Of a stretch of DNA of 46,933 bases, positions 18,125 through 27,797 are shown piece by piece. The DNA is from an uncultured Bacteroides sp. (GTDB lineage Bacteria; Bacteroidota; Bacteroidia; Bacteroidales; Bacteroidaceae): positions 1-46,933 of the forward strand of contig CASENS010000045.1 in assembly GCA_949289345.1 (NCBI GenBank), in the 5' to 3' direction. The notes under the pieces were generated by a model that searched no databases, was not told the origin of the DNA, and saw only the letters and a list, made by a program, of their open reading frames with translations. The position numbers were made by a program, and so were the translations under genes. Every line of letters begins with the position of its first letter. Within the stretch, counting starts at the first letter, position 1.

Positions 18125-19918
18125 TTAATCGAAGTCCAGTTTGATGAGTTCGAAGTTCTTGGTGAAGTGGACGAAGAATACCTTCCTGTTGATAAAACCG
18201 CCCCAGTTGTTGACCCGCTGGAATTTGAAGCCCGTCTGTATGGACGTCACGTTGAGCCGGTTCAGATTTTCTTCAAAGGTAGTGCCGTATAGGGCTAATC
18301 CTTTCAGAAAATAATAGCCGGTGTCAAAGCCCAGCATGCCATATTTGGGATAACGTTCTTCCATGTCTTTGGCAAACCAATGCCGGTAGTTGCGGGTGAA
18401 TTCCACTGCGGAGGGCAGCAGGTTGTTGGTATAGAAAGAGGAGTAGAAATATGTATCAAGTTCGAAGAATGCTTCCAGATGGTCCTTTGTATAGGTCTGC
18501 CATTCGGGATAGCCGAACAGGTGGACGGGTATTTCCGGATTTTGGCGTACGGTTACGGTCAGATGAGGCAGGAGCTTGATGAGGGCCACGTTGCTGCCCG
18601 AAGTAGGAACAAATATGTTTTCACGGTCGGGTCGCAGCACTTTGCTTAACGTGTGAGCTGTGACTGTGTCCGGCAAGGAGGTCATAGGTACGGAACGGCT
18701 GCTGAGTTCTTCCTTGAATCCTTTGATGAAATCCGCCTTGCTTTGTGCGCCTTCCCGGGTGTTTAGGAAGATAACGTGCGCATTGCGGAATTGGCGGAAG
18801 AAGTGGTCATACACCTCGGAGTACAAATAGGACTGAGGCGTGTTGATTTGATAGATGTACGGATTGCGGAACACGCTGTTGTCTTTCGATGTAAAAGGTA
18901 TGACAAGCCGGATGCCTTTAGCCTGGGCAAATTCAGTAAGTGGCTGGATATGCTCTTGGTACAACGGGCCGAAGATGATGTTGACATCTTGCATGGCTTT
19001 GCTTGCCAGAATGTTCTGGATGGAAGCCTTCTGCGGACCGGAGTTATACGTATAAAGGTCGATGGATACGCCCGTTTTCTTCAGACTGTCCACGGCCATG
19101 AGAAATCCCTCGTAGTATTCTATCATGCGTGCCGACTCGTTCTGTTGTCCGCCTTCGGGCAGTAAAGGGAGAATGACGGCAGCTTTGAGGGTGGCGTATT
19201 TTTCGGCTTTGATGCTGTTCTCTTTGAAAAGTTCGCGGTTGGTCGGCGGTTCTTTCGACAAGGCGTCCGCATTCTCTTGCGAAGGCTTCGGATAAGGGAT
19301 GCAGAGGAAAGTTCCCCGCTTTATCTTATTTTTCCCCTTCAGTTCGGGATTGGCGGCTATAAGTTCTTCCTCCGTGATGCCATATTCGCGGCTGATGCTA
19401 TACACCGTTTCCCGGCGGCCCACCTTGTGCATGTCCCTGCATCGGGGCTTCACCTCGGCTCTTAGGGCAATGGTGTCTTGAGGTTGGACGTCAGGTACGT
19501 CAGGGCTTGTCTTGGGGGTGGGGGCAGGTATACGTATGACCTCTCCCGCATGGAAGTTGACCACGCTGAGCCCCGGGTTGGCTTTACAGATGGCTTGCAC
19601 CGACACGCCGTATTGCTGGCTGAGCCGATAGAGCGTTTCGCCGGACTCGATGGTGTGGAAAGTTTCCTGCATGGCATCTGGAGCAGTGCGAGGGATGCGC
19701 AGTTTGCGTCCTACATAAATCCGCTGGTCGCTTCCGGGATTCAGCCGGATGATGTCGCTTTGGCTCACTCCGTACATGCTGGAAATGGAGTAGAGGCTTT
19801 GCCCTTTTTCGATGGTGTGCAGGATGTATGACTGGTTCTCTTGTGCCGGAACATCCAGGGTGCAGGCTGCCGCCAGCAATAAGGAGAGAAGTGTTCGTCT
19901 GAATGTTTTCATATACAT
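18125..19918 (-). CDS. LysM protein with periplasmic-binding-like domain
   Basis: Exported 597-residue protein: signal peptide (about 1-25), three LysM modules (about 31-75, 86-131 and 162-209; each with the pattern YSI/YRLSxxYGV and xxNPG/xxNPE), a linker, then a type I periplasmic-binding fold (about 240-590, AAVILPLLPEGG, NIIFGPLYQEHI, LVIPFTSKDNS). LysM should hold it on peptidoglycan; the second domain may bind a ligand or the neighbouring beta-barrel. This LysM plus ABC-type substrate-binding architecture is common in Bacteroides, function unknown. The gene heads a two-gene unit with the PorT-like protein. Confidence 0.88.
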   Translation of the reverse strand: MYMKTFRRTLLSLLLAAACTLDVPAQENQSYILHTIEKGQSLYSISSMYGVSQSDIIRLNPGSDQRIYVGRKLRIPRTAPDAMQETFHTIESGETLYRLSQQYGVSVQAICKANPGLSVVNFHAGEVIRIPAPTPKTSPDVPDVQPQDTIALRAEVKPRCRDMHKVGRRETVYSISREYGITEEELIAANPELKGKNKIKRGTFLCIPYPKPSQENADALSKEPPTNRELFKENSIKAEKYATLKAAVILPLLPEGGQQNESARMIEYYEGFLMAVDSLKKTGVSIDLYTYNSGPQKASIQNILASKAMQDVNIIFGPLYQEHIQPLTEFAQAKGIRLVIPFTSKDNSVFRNPYIYQINTPQSYLYSEVYDHFFRQFRNAHVIFLNTREGAQSKADFIKGFKEELSSRSVPMTSLPDTVTAHTLSKVLRPDRENIFVPTSGSNVALIKLLPHLTVTVRQNPEIPVHLFGYPEWQTYTKDHLEAFFELDTYFYSSFYTNNLLPSAVEFTRNYRHWFAKDMEERYPKYGMLGFDTGYYFLKGLALYGTTFEENLNRLNVTSIQTGFKFQRVNNWGGFINRKVFFVHFTKNFELIKLDFD

Positions 19919-19942
19919 GTTTTATGATGATAAAAGCAGGCG

Positions 19943-19975
19943 CAAAGTTAAGAAATATGTGGCATTTACGCCAAG
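19943..19975 (-). promoter_or_regulatory. Candidate promoter of the LysM gene
   Basis: On the minus strand TAACTTTG (19950-19943) is an exact -7 box, with CTTG (19975-19972) 21 nt upstream as a partial -33 box. It lies 25 nt before the LysM start. Confidence 0.45.
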
Positions 19976-20055
19976 TCTTTGAGTTAAGAAATAATATTCT
20001 GCTTGCTGAAATCCGAAAAAGCGAAGAGAAAAATGGTTATTTTGTGAGAAAAAAC

Positions 20056-20063
20056 TATTTTTG
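20056..20063 (+). promoter_or_regulatory. Candidate -7 box before hisC
   Basis: TATTTTTG is an exact TAnnTTTG element 46 nt upstream of the hisC ATG, but the position 19-21 nt further up has no TTTG. No His-rich leader frame or terminator is seen here, in contrast to hisG. Confidence 0.4.
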
Positions 20064-20109
20064 CAGGTGAAAAAATGAATGGAATTGTATTTCGGAACTT
20101 TAATTGAGC

Positions 20110-21147
20110 ATGAAACCATTACAAGAATTAGTACGACCCAATATCTGGAAATTGAAACCTTACTCTTCCGCACGGGATGAATATAACGGAAGTGCGGCTT
20201 CCGTCTTTCTCGATGCGAATGAAAACCCCTATAACACCCCGCACAACCGGTATCCGGATCCTTTACAACGGGATTTGAAGAAAGGCATCAGCAAAATCAA
20301 AGGCGTGCCCGTGGAGAATATCTTTTTGGGAAACGGGAGCGACGAAGCCATCGACTTGGCTTACCGTATCTTTTGCGAGCCTCGTGTGGATAATGTGGTG
20401 GCCATCGACCCAACGTATGGCATGTATCAAGTGTGTGCGGACATCAACGAAGTGGCCTATCGTAAGGTGTTGTTGGATGGTCAGTTCCAGTTCAAGGCCA
20501 ACGACTTGCTGGCGCTGTCCGACGAGCACACTAAACTGATGTTCCTCTGCTCGCCCAATAATCCGACGGGTAACAACCTGTGCCGGGAGGAGATAGAGAG
20601 ACTTCTTCAATCTTTTGCGGGACTGGTGATAGTGGACGAGGCATACATCGACTTTTCCGATGCGCGCTCCTTTCTGCCCGACTTGGCGAAATACCCCAAC
20701 TTGATAGTTCTCCAAACCTTTTCCAAAGCTTGGGGATGTGCGGCCATCCGTTTGGGAATGGCTTTCGCTTCCGTGGACATCATCGCTCTCTTTAATAAGG
20801 TGAAATATCCGTATAATGTAAATCTTTTGACTCAAAAACAAGCTTTTGAGATGGTGCTTCGCCACTACGAGGTAGATCGTTGGGTAAAGACATTGAAGGC
20901 CGAGCGTGAGTGGCTGGAGGAACGTTTTCGGACGCTGCCTTGCGTTGAGTGGATTTTCCCTTCCGACGCCAATTTCTTCTTGGCTCGTGTCACCGACGCT
21001 TGCGCCATCTACGATTATCTGGTGAGCCAGGGAGTCATTGTGCGCAACCGCAATTCAGTTTCCCTCTGCGGGAATTGTTTGCGCGTCACGGTGGGCACAC
21101 GCCTGGAGAATGAAAAATTGCTGGATGCGCTGGAAAAGTATAAATAG
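20110..21147 (+). CDS. hisC: Histidinol-phosphate aminotransferase
   Basis: PLP-dependent transamination of imidazole-acetol phosphate to histidinol phosphate. The ATG giving [13 protein letters not shown] was chosen over a TTG two codons earlier. The 345-residue type I aminotransferase shows [10 protein letters not shown] at the N-terminus, [27 protein letters not shown] and the PLP lysine in [16 protein letters not shown] (near residue 206), then the C-terminal Arg in LRVTVGT. It is followed by hisB after 138 nt that contain two palindromic repeats. Confidence 0.95.
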   Translation: MKPLQELVRPNIWKLKPYSSARDEYNGSAASVFLDANENPYNTPHNRYPDPLQRDLKKGISKIKGVPVENIFLGNGSDEAIDLAYRIFCEPRVDNVVAIDPTYGMYQVCADINEVAYRKVLLDGQFQFKANDLLALSDEHTKLMFLCSPNNPTGNNLCREEIERLLQSFAGLVIVDEAYIDFSDARSFLPDLAKYPNLIVLQTFSKAWGCAAIRLGMAFASVDIIALFNKVKYPYNVNLLTQKQAFEMVLRHYEVDRWVKTLKAEREWLEERFRTLPCVEWIFPSDANFFLARVTDACAIYDYLVSQGVIVRNRNSVSLCGNCLRVTVGTRLENEKLLDALEKYK

Positions 21148-21165
21148 GTAAATGGGAATTTAAAG

Positions 21166-21275
21166 CCCCTCCCCATCCCTCCCCCGAAGGGAGGGGGCTT
21201 AATCCATTTGAACGGACAATTCATTAATATACACGGGTCGCCTCCCCTTCGGGGGGAGGAGGGAGGGGGCTAAAT
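21166..21275. repeat. Two short G+C-rich palindromes between hisC and hisB
   Basis: The first hairpin (about 21166-21201) pairs GCCCCCTCCC-type and GGGAGGGGG-type arms around CCGAAG; the second (about 21240-21275) pairs CTCCCC and GGGGAG around TTCG, followed by GGGGGCTAAATTATT. They belong to the same family as the hairpins at 2064, 37820 and 38459. Lying between two genes of one pathway, they may limit read-through or protect the upstream transcript. Confidence 0.65.
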
Positions 21276-21285
21276 TATTATTTTT

Positions 21286-22407
21286 ATGAAAAAAGTTCTA
21301 TTCATCGACCGGGACGGGACATTGGTCATCGAGCCACCTGTGGACTATCAGTTGGATGCATTCGAAAAGTTGGAGTTTTATCCCAAAGTGATGCGTAATC
21401 TGGGCTTTATCCGGAGTAAACTCGATTTTGAGTTCGTCATGGTCACCAACCAAGACGGGCTTGGCACAACTTCCTTTCCCGAAGATACGTTTTGGCCCGT
21501 GCATAACTTGATGATGAAGACCCTGGCGGGCGAGGGTGTCACGTTCGATGCCGTGTACATCGACCGTAGTTTTCCTGAAGAGAATGCCCCCACACGCAAA
21601 CCCCGGACAGGCATGCTTGCCAAATATTTAAATAATGAAGAGTATGACCTGGCACATAGTTTCGTGATTGGCGACCGTCCTACGGATGTGGAGTTGGCCA
21701 AGAATTTAGGATGCCGAGCCATTTTGCTTCAGGCGGATAAATCTGTTCTGCCTTCTGGATTGGAAGAAGTTTGCGTCTTGGCTACGACGGATTGGGACCG
21801 GATAGCCGATTTCCTTTTTGCCGGTGAACGTCGGGCAGAGGTACATCGGGTGACGCATGAGACGGATGTATATGTCTCCCTCGATTTGGACGGGACGGGA
21901 CGTTGCGACATCTGTACGGGATTGGGCTTTTTCGACCACATGCTGGAGCAGATAGGCAGGCATGGAGGCATGGACTTGATCGTCCGGGTGAAGGGTGATT
22001 TGCACGTGGATGAGCATCACACTATCGAAGATACGGCTTTAGCCTTGGGTGAATGCCTCTACCAAGCCTTGGGCAGCAAGCGGGGTATTGAACGCTATGG
22101 CTATTCTTTGCCTATGGACGATTGCTTATGTCAAGTGTGCTTGGACTTTGGCGGGCGTCCTTGGCTGGTGTGGCAGGCCGGTTTTAAGCGCGAGCGGATA
22201 GGGGAGATGCCCACCGAGATGTTCCTGCATTTCTTTAAGTCCTTGAGCGACGCGGCCAAGATGAACCTCAACATCAAAGCCGAAGGTACCAATGAACATC
22301 ACAAGATAGAAGGCATATTCAAAGCCATGGCCCGTGCCTTGAAGATGGCGGTCAGACGGGATATTTACCATTACGAACTTCCGTCATCCAAGGGAGTGCT
22401 GGACTGA
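21286..22407 (+). CDS. hisB: Bifunctional histidinol-phosphatase / imidazoleglycerol-phosphate dehydratase
   Basis: Fusion of two pathway steps in 373 residues. The N-terminal HAD domain (about 1-165) has FIDRDGTL (nucleophile Asp), [18 protein letters not shown] and [14 protein letters not shown]. The C-terminal dehydratase (about 180-373) has [31 protein letters not shown] and the late [12 protein letters not shown], the His/Glu metal sites. The loop between the HAD motifs ([12 protein letters not shown]) lacks the Cys cluster that binds Zn in the enterobacterial HisB N-domain, so it is metal-free there or a different subtype. It completes the his set on this strand. Confidence 0.94.
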   Translation: MKKVLFIDRDGTLVIEPPVDYQLDAFEKLEFYPKVMRNLGFIRSKLDFEFVMVTNQDGLGTTSFPEDTFWPVHNLMMKTLAGEGVTFDAVYIDRSFPEENAPTRKPRTGMLAKYLNNEEYDLAHSFVIGDRPTDVELAKNLGCRAILLQADKSVLPSGLEEVCVLATTDWDRIADFLFAGERRAEVHRVTHETDVYVSLDLDGTGRCDICTGLGFFDHMLEQIGRHGGMDLIVRVKGDLHVDEHHTIEDTALALGECLYQALGSKRGIERYGYSLPMDDCLCQVCLDFGGRPWLVWQAGFKRERIGEMPTEMFLHFFKSLSDAAKMNLNIKAEGTNEHHKIEGIFKAMARALKMAVRRDIYHYELPSSKGVLD

Positions 22408-22556
22408 ATAGAATGGTTTTGTAAAATAAAAAACATTTTTCCTTTTACCCCCACGGAACTCACGGGAAGCCGCCGCCTTGTCTGTGTGGAGATAACAGAT
22501 TCTATTGACTGTACTGTTTAGGACCTGCCATCTGCATTAAGCATGTTTACTGACGA

Positions 22557-24409
22557 TTATGTCCACATGTATGATTCTTCAATTTCTTTTTTTGAGAGCG
22601 ATTTTATCAGTTTGAATGCGTGCTTGTGGAATTCATAGTAATAGGTCATGTCTTTTCTCTTAGCTTCGATACCTAAGTACATGACATTTCCGGACCGTGA
22701 CCCTCCGGACGGGAAGTCATATACATTGATACTTGAAATGCTGTCATAGTCTTCGGGCAAATATAGGGATGTGGGCGCCTGTGGCGAGGAAATGTTCCAC
22801 TCGTTTCCTGTTCTCACCTTGTATAGTCCGAAGCCGATAGGCTGGATTTCATCAAAGAATTTTTGGGTATAGGGAACATTAAAACCGTGCTCTCCATAAA
22901 CGGGCGTCGGCCTGTCGCATACAAGCTGGAATCTATAGTTATTATACCATGCATAGGGGGATACATCTTTTATCGCCCTACTCATATAGATTTCGTATTG
23001 AAGTCCGTTTCGTGGAGAATAGCATAAAGTTCCCATGACATTCAATGTTGGAATTTCTGAATGTATAAATCTGAGTTCTTCCCTTTCCGCCAATCTGAAT
23101 GGTAGTCCTGTCTCCTTTTCTAATTGTACGATGGAACTGAGTATCATGGGGATAGTTTGAGAGTAATAGCCTCCTGAAGTATCATTTCGCCTCATTCGCT
23201 CCAAATACCAATGGCTACTATCCCCCAATGACATTAACGGATAGCGTGCTACAGGCTCGACCCCATAGTCCGAATATACCATTTGTTCTTTATAACCAAT
23301 CTTTTCCATGTGTCCGATTAATTCGCGGATCGCCTCTTTCTTGTATTCGGATAGGTTCTCAGCCCAACGTATTTGCAGCCCGTTGCATTCTTCGTAGACT
23401 TGGTTGTTCAATATCCGGGGCGGTTGGGTTGATAACGGTTCGGATACTATTCCCATTTGTTGGCGGCTTTCACCGGATGCTGTGGGCAATATTTGTCGTA
23501 CTTTTGCCAAAAACTCGTCCACGCTTTGCGGGCGTTTGGCTTTCATCGGTTCCATGGCCCATGAAGTAAGCAGGATTACATCGTCGCTCACACCGTAAGC
23601 TTTCATATCCTTTTCCGGGAAACCTTCGTTGAGAATTTCTGATGCTACCGCTACCGGCGGATTGGCACCGGTCAGAGTTTTGAAAAGCGTTGCTCCTAAG
23701 GCGTAAATGTCCAATGTGGCAGGAAAACTGTTCCCTCGCTTGTAGTTGGCTTGTTCTATAGGGGCGTATCCTTTGGTGCCTAAACCGAGGTGCGTGCTCG
23801 ATTCCGGTTCTCCGTTCTTGTCAAACTGTTTGGAAAGTCCGAAGTCTATCAATACCAGTTCTCCGTTTGTGCGCCGCATGACGTTCAAAGGTTTCAGGTC
23901 GAGATGCAGCATGTTGTTGCGGTGCAGGATTGACAAGGCATCGCCTATTTGGAGTATGATTTCCAACGACTCGCGGTCGGACAGTCCACCGCTTTGGCTG
24001 ATGTATTCGTTCAAACTTCCCCCTTCGATAAACTCCATGGCGAAGTAGGCGGTATCATTCTCCTCGAAAGCTTCCAGCACTTTGACAATGTGCGGGTGGT
24101 GGAAGCGGCTCAGGTTTTGGGCTTCGCGGATAAACTGGTGTTTGTAGTCGTAGTAAACGCTGTCCTTGCTTCCGCAGGTCACTGTATTTCCCGTCCTTCC
24201 GTTGAAGTCGTGCATAAAGAACTCTTTGATAGCCACCTGTATGTCCATTTCAAGTTCGCCCAAAGCACCCGTCACTTTTATTTGGGTCGTGGCCAGATAA
24301 GTAATGCCGAATGTGCCTTGACCTAATACCTCTTGAATGTGGTGTAGGTGTAGGACTTGCCTTGCAGGAGGGTGCCCGGTTTCAGGGCGTTATCATTTGA
24401 GTCGTTCAT
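22557..24409 (-). pseudogene. Kinase K1: Ser/Thr kinase broken by a 2-nt insertion
   Basis: The ATG at 24409 opens MNDSNDNALKPGTLLQGKSY, the same N-terminus as K2 and K3, but the frame ends after about 24 codons. Comparison with the paralogues shows two extra bases near 24339-24342; removing them restores TIQEVLGQGTFGITYLATT and a 616-residue protein. The downstream frame holds the catalytic Lys (VAIKEFF), HLDLKP, DFGLSK and APIEQ. Without repair, translation from an internal ATG (24275) would lack the Gly-rich loop and probably be inactive. The C-terminal 270 residues are unrecognised, with no clear membrane span; a LPFRLAEREELRFIHSE stretch faintly recalls formylglycine-enzyme-like domains. 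The promoter upstream is intact. Sequencing error, phase variation or real decay all remain possible. Confidence 0.8.
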
Positions 24410-24438
24410 GTCATTTTTCATTGATAGATATTTATTGG

Positions 24439-24469
24439 CAAAAATAAAGGTTTCTTTTTGTTTGTCAAA
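24439..24469 (-). promoter_or_regulatory. Promoter of kinase K1
   Basis: On the minus strand TTTG (24469-24466) and TATTTTTG (24446-24439) are separated by exactly 19 nt, a full match to the Bacteroides consensus; the -33 box is embedded in TTTTGACAAA. The -7 box ends 30 nt before the K1 start, as for K3. Confidence 0.85.
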
Positions 24470-24609
24470 AGATTTGTTGGGAAATTAATGGCTTGTCCGG
24501 GAAATAACGTCATCAATTTGTCGTTTAGTAAATATAAGAGATGGCGAAAATAAGTGTTATTTAGTTATTTTGATTTACAAAAAAAGTGGGTCCTTAAAAA
24601 CTCTTCATT

Positions 24610-24693
24610 TTAGGTTACTAACCTAAGAGGGGAATGTTTCTAACATAGAGGGGGAATGTTAGAAACATTCGGGGTCTATGTTAGAAACATTCC
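24610..24693. repeat. Nested inverted repeats built on ATGTTTCTAACAT
   Basis: GGAATGTTTCTAACATAGA (24631-24649) is the exact reverse complement of 24675-24693, a perfect 19-bp inverted repeat. Its 25-nt loop contains another near-palindrome GGAATGTTAGAAACATTC (24653-24670), so the same 13-nt core occurs three times in alternating orientation. A separate near-palindrome TTAGGTTACTAACCTAA (24610-24626) adjoins it. It could be a terminator for K2 or a multi-site operator. Confidence 0.8.
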
Positions 24694-24845
24694 TCAATCT
24701 CGCTTGAAAGCATTTCTGACAGTGGAAAGTCTCCTTCTTAAAAGGCATTTCAAAAATGTAGATGTTGTGAAATGATATATTGTTGAAGTTCATGAATATG
24801 GTTCAGTTCGCTGTATGCTTGTCCGTTCATATTCATTTCATAAAC

Positions 24846-26831
24846 TTATTGTTTTAAGTCCTTGATTAATCTGTCTGTAGAGTTAGGGGTATCTATTAAT
24901 AGATTTTTGTTGTTCATTCCCTTAGGTATCAGAATGATGCGTGCGCCAAGATATGGACTGAAACCACCCACGATTTCATCGATTGTTCCTACCCAGTTCT
25001 CGTAGTCCATATAGGTTTGTAGTCGTAGTGTATTTGGATCTGCAAAGTCACACTTTCCCCACAGATATTCCGTAATATTTCCTGTCATGTCGTACAATCC
25101 TTTTCCATTGGGCTTTTTTAAACCTACCTTATGAGGTTTGTTCTTGCTATTACCTCCATACCAAGCGACTTCTGCAAATTTATTGCTTCCGGCATATTTG
25201 TATGTTTCATGTAGGTTACCGGCATGGGCGGCATATAACCATTCGACATCAGTAGGGAGCCTATAGCCATTGCCGTCAGAATTTACAATCACATGGGTAT
25301 TTGTGATGGTATAAAAGCCGTCATAACCTTCCATTTCGCTTCTGCGATTACAATATTCGGCTATATTTGTGATGGTTCCTATAACTGGGAGACTATCATT
25401 TTTCATAGCTACATAGTTCTCTTTCCCGCTTCCTCCGATGTTATAGGTGTAATTCTCGGGAGCAATATGTTGCATGACCCGTTTATATTCTCCTTGTGTC
25501 AGTTCATATTTGGAGATATAGAAAGAGTCTACCGTAACATTTATATATTTATCCTGTTGTACTTCATAGTTTGGCAATTCGCCTTTTTCTATCAAAACGA
25601 AATCCTTTCCTATGGGTTGGACTTGGGGTTGAACTATTGTAGTGATGTTATCTTTATTCGGGATTAAATCTGAGGTTTTATTCCTTTGGCTTAATAATAA
25701 AAATGCTCCGATAATGACACTGGCACCAACAAGGACGCTAACAGATAATGTAATCAAACGTTTCTTTTGAGACTTATTGGTTTCATTTGAAGTGTTTGTT
25801 TCCAGTTCTTTCTTTGTTTCCGGTGTTATGACATGCGCTTTTTGAACCTTTACGATTTTAATAGGTTCGTCTTTGGCCGTATCTTCTTGAGGAACTTCAT
25901 AGAAAGTGTCTTCTTCTTTCAGTGAACTTAAAAACTCCTCCACACTCTGCGGCCTGTCTTTCTTCATAGGCGCCATGGCTTTGGTGACATGGGCAATCAT
26001 TTTGTCACTGACCTGATGTTCCTGTAGCTTATATGTCGGAAAACCGTCGTTCAGAATGTCCGAAGCTTCCGGTGGACGTTCTCCTGTCAGCATCTTGTAC
26101 ATGGTCGCTCCGAGCGCGTACACATCCATGGTGACCGGAAAACCTTTGCCGTCGTGGTAGTTGGCTTGTTCAATGGGCGCGTAACCGGGCGTTCCTCCTC
26201 CTACGGAGGTGCTGGTTTCCGGCTTGCCTGTTTCGTCGTATTGTTTGGACAGTCCGAAGTCGATGAGCACGGCATCCCCGTTCTTGCGGAGCATGACGTT
26301 GCCCGGTTTCAAGTCCAGATGCAGCATCTTGTGGGCGTGCATGTAGGAGAGGGCGGAACCTATCTGGCGGGCATACTTCACACATTCCGCTTCCGGGAGT
26401 CCGTTTTTTTGCCCAATGTATTCGTTTAAGTTTCCTCCTTCCACAAACTCCATGGCGTAGTAGACGGTGTTGTTCGCCTCGAAATATTCCAGCACCTTGA
26501 CGATGTGCGGGTGATGCAGCTTGCTCAGGTTTTCCGCCTCGCGGGCAAACTTCTGTTTGTACTTGTCATAGACGCCTCCTTTGCTTCCGCTGGTCACGGT
26601 GTTGTCTTCCCGTCCGTTGATGTCGCTCATGAAGAACTCTTTAATGGCGACTTGAATGCTTGTGTCAATTTCGCCCAAGGCACCTGTAATTTTTACTTGG
26701 GTCGTTGCCAAGTAGGTAATGCCGAAAGTTCCTTGTCCTAACATCTTTTGGATGGTGTAGGTGTAGGACTTGCCTCGCAGGAGGGTTCCCGGTTTCAGGG
26801 CGTTATCGTTCGTACCTTTCATCGTTATCAT
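24846..26831 (-). CDS. Kinase K2: membrane Ser/Thr kinase with formylglycine-enzyme-like C-terminal domain
   Basis: Hanks-type kinase of 661 residues. Catalytic module (about 20-295): GQGTFGITY Gly-loop, VAIKEFF Lys, HLDLKPGNV, DFGLSK, APIEQ and DVYALGATMYKML. The HRD Arg is Leu. The linker has EEDTFYE, a candidate phosphosite (Thr near 308). One membrane span at about 356-378, then an external FGE-sulfatase/SUMF1-like domain (about 400-661: FYISKYELTQGEYKRVM, GYRLPTDVEWLYAA, GLYDMTGNITEYLWG). Such domains often act as binding rather than catalytic modules when fused to kinases; that is inference. The kinase part is nearly identical to K3. It follows the DUF3791 gene by 31 nt and has no promoter of its own, so it is probably co-transcribed with the DUF3990/DUF3791 pair. 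Confidence 0.92.
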   Translation of the reverse strand: MITMKGTNDNALKPGTLLRGKSYTYTIQKMLGQGTFGITYLATTQVKITGALGEIDTSIQVAIKEFFMSDINGREDNTVTSGSKGGVYDKYKQKFAREAENLSKLHHPHIVKVLEYFEANNTVYYAMEFVEGGNLNEYIGQKNGLPEAECVKYARQIGSALSYMHAHKMLHLDLKPGNVMLRKNGDAVLIDFGLSKQYDETGKPETSTSVGGGTPGYAPIEQANYHDGKGFPVTMDVYALGATMYKMLTGERPPEASDILNDGFPTYKLQEHQVSDKMIAHVTKAMAPMKKDRPQSVEEFLSSLKEEDTFYEVPQEDTAKDEPIKIVKVQKAHVITPETKKELETNTSNETNKSQKKRLITLSVSVLVGASVIIGAFLLLSQRNKTSDLIPNKDNITTIVQPQVQPIGKDFVLIEKGELPNYEVQQDKYINVTVDSFYISKYELTQGEYKRVMQHIAPENYTYNIGGSGKENYVAMKNDSLPVIGTITNIAEYCNRRSEMEGYDGFYTITNTHVIVNSDGNGYRLPTDVEWLYAAHAGNLHETYKYAGSNKFAEVAWYGGNSKNKPHKVGLKKPNGKGLYDMTGNITEYLWGKCDFADPNTLRLQTYMDYENWVGTIDEIVGGFSPYLGARIILIPKGMNNKNLLIDTPNSTDRLIKDLKQ

Positions 26832-26862
26832 TGCTCATTTAAAGTAATTAGATAGTGTGATG

Positions 26863-27318
26863 TTATAAAGCCTTTCCGGCTTGATAGGATGCATATTGGT
26901 AGCTTGTGTTTTCATAATACATGGAGCAATTGTAGTCATCGATTTTGGCGGCAATCCACGAGTTATACACTTGGATGAGAGCACCGATTACATCTCCGTC
27001 CGAATGCTTGGCCACTTCATGTATAAGCCGTTGCATCACTTTTCCGATGTCCCAATGCGAAGGAATGCTGTCCATAGCCGCCTTTACATTGTCATACGTC
27101 CCCATGGTAATGTGATATTTGTTTACAAGTTCATCCGTCACCTTGTCTATGTTTTCGCAATGATACACTTCAGCCAATTCATAGTAGTGTTCCAATCCTT
27201 TACGTCCCAAGGCGTTCACTACCGTTTCGCGTTTGTTTTTAGTTTGCCGTCCGACATATTCTATCAAACTGCACAGAAAAAACAAATCATTCAGTTTGCT
27301 GTCTTCCCGTCCGTTCAT
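26863..27318 (-). CDS. DUF3791-like protein
   Basis: A 151-residue soluble protein. The segment FFLCSLIEYVGRQTKNKRETVVNALG followed by YYELAEVYHCENIDKVTDELV is what I recognise as the DUF3791 pattern (about residues 10-70); the C-terminal half is unrecognised and ends SYQAGKAL. It overlaps the DUF3990 gene by 4 nt. DUF3791 and DUF3990 genes are often neighbours in Bacteroidetes and Firmicutes, which suggests a functional pair such as an effector with its partner. No signal peptide or membrane span is visible. Function unproven. Confidence 0.7.
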   Translation of the reverse strand: MNGREDSKLNDLFFLCSLIEYVGRQTKNKRETVVNALGRKGLEHYYELAEVYHCENIDKVTDELVNKYHITMGTYDNVKAAMDSIPSHWDIGKVMQRLIHEVAKHSDGDVIGALIQVYNSWIAAKIDDYNCSMYYENTSYQYASYQAGKAL

Positions 27319-27770
27319 AGTTTTATCTCCTCAGAGCCTTTATAAGTTATACATTTTAATGCTTTCGTTGTACAGAAATTGATTTGATGTGTCGGATATT
27401 TAAATTTTGCCAATACCCAGAACTGCTCCCGTGTCAGCACTCCATTCATGAAATCTGCTACGTAGTTATATATTTGGTCGTTGGCCATTGCTCCAATGAC
27501 AATGTCATAATTATGTGTCTTCCCACTGCGGCAGTTTACGATAAAATCCAGCCATTCATCCGTCATATCTTCAAAATGAAGAACGTTTAGCGTTTCGTTT
27601 GGTTTATATTCATATATATTTATGATTGGTGAGTCATAGCGTTTGGCCCATTTTTCAGCTTGATGTTTTAGTCCTGTGCAATAAAAACCTTCCCCAAAGT
27701 CTTTTGTGAAACGTCCTTTGATAATTTGGGGTAAGGGTATTGTCATATAACTTCCGTGATAAAGTTCCAT
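27315..27770 (-). CDS. DUF3990-like protein, possible ADP-ribosyltransferase fold
   Basis: A 151-residue protein starting MELYHGSYMTIPLPQI; this ATG was chosen over one 57 nt upstream because family members begin with the LYHGS strand and the promoter -7 box lies 28 nt before it. The pattern YHGS, then DFGEGFYCTGLKHQAEKWA (about 29-47) and a late QINFCT is that of DUF3990, which from memory is grouped with ADP-ribosyltransferase-like proteins. In that fold YHGS would contact NAD; no glutamate signature was confirmed. It is translationally coupled to DUF3791 and placed between kinases K3 and K2. Confidence 0.7.
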   Translation of the reverse strand: MELYHGSYMTIPLPQIIKGRFTKDFGEGFYCTGLKHQAEKWAKRYDSPIINIYEYKPNETLNVLHFEDMTDEWLDFIVNCRSGKTHNYDIVIGAMANDQIYNYVADFMNGVLTREQFWVLAKFKYPTHQINFCTTKALKCITYKGSEEIKL

Positions 27771-27797
27771 ATCTGTACAATATCTGATGTTTGCATA

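Larger units (their letters stand above)
24410..24845. other. Intergenic region between K2 and K1 with promoter and hairpins
   Basis: No gene is seen. It contains the K1 promoter (24439-24469) and a cluster of nested inverted repeats (24610-24693), listed separately. The remaining part, 24700-24845, is A+T-rich and shows nothing recognisable. Confidence 0.5.

Noticed and set aside
20000-20110. Second histidine attenuator upstream of hisC
   Set aside because: No His-codon run and no terminator hairpin with T-run were found there.
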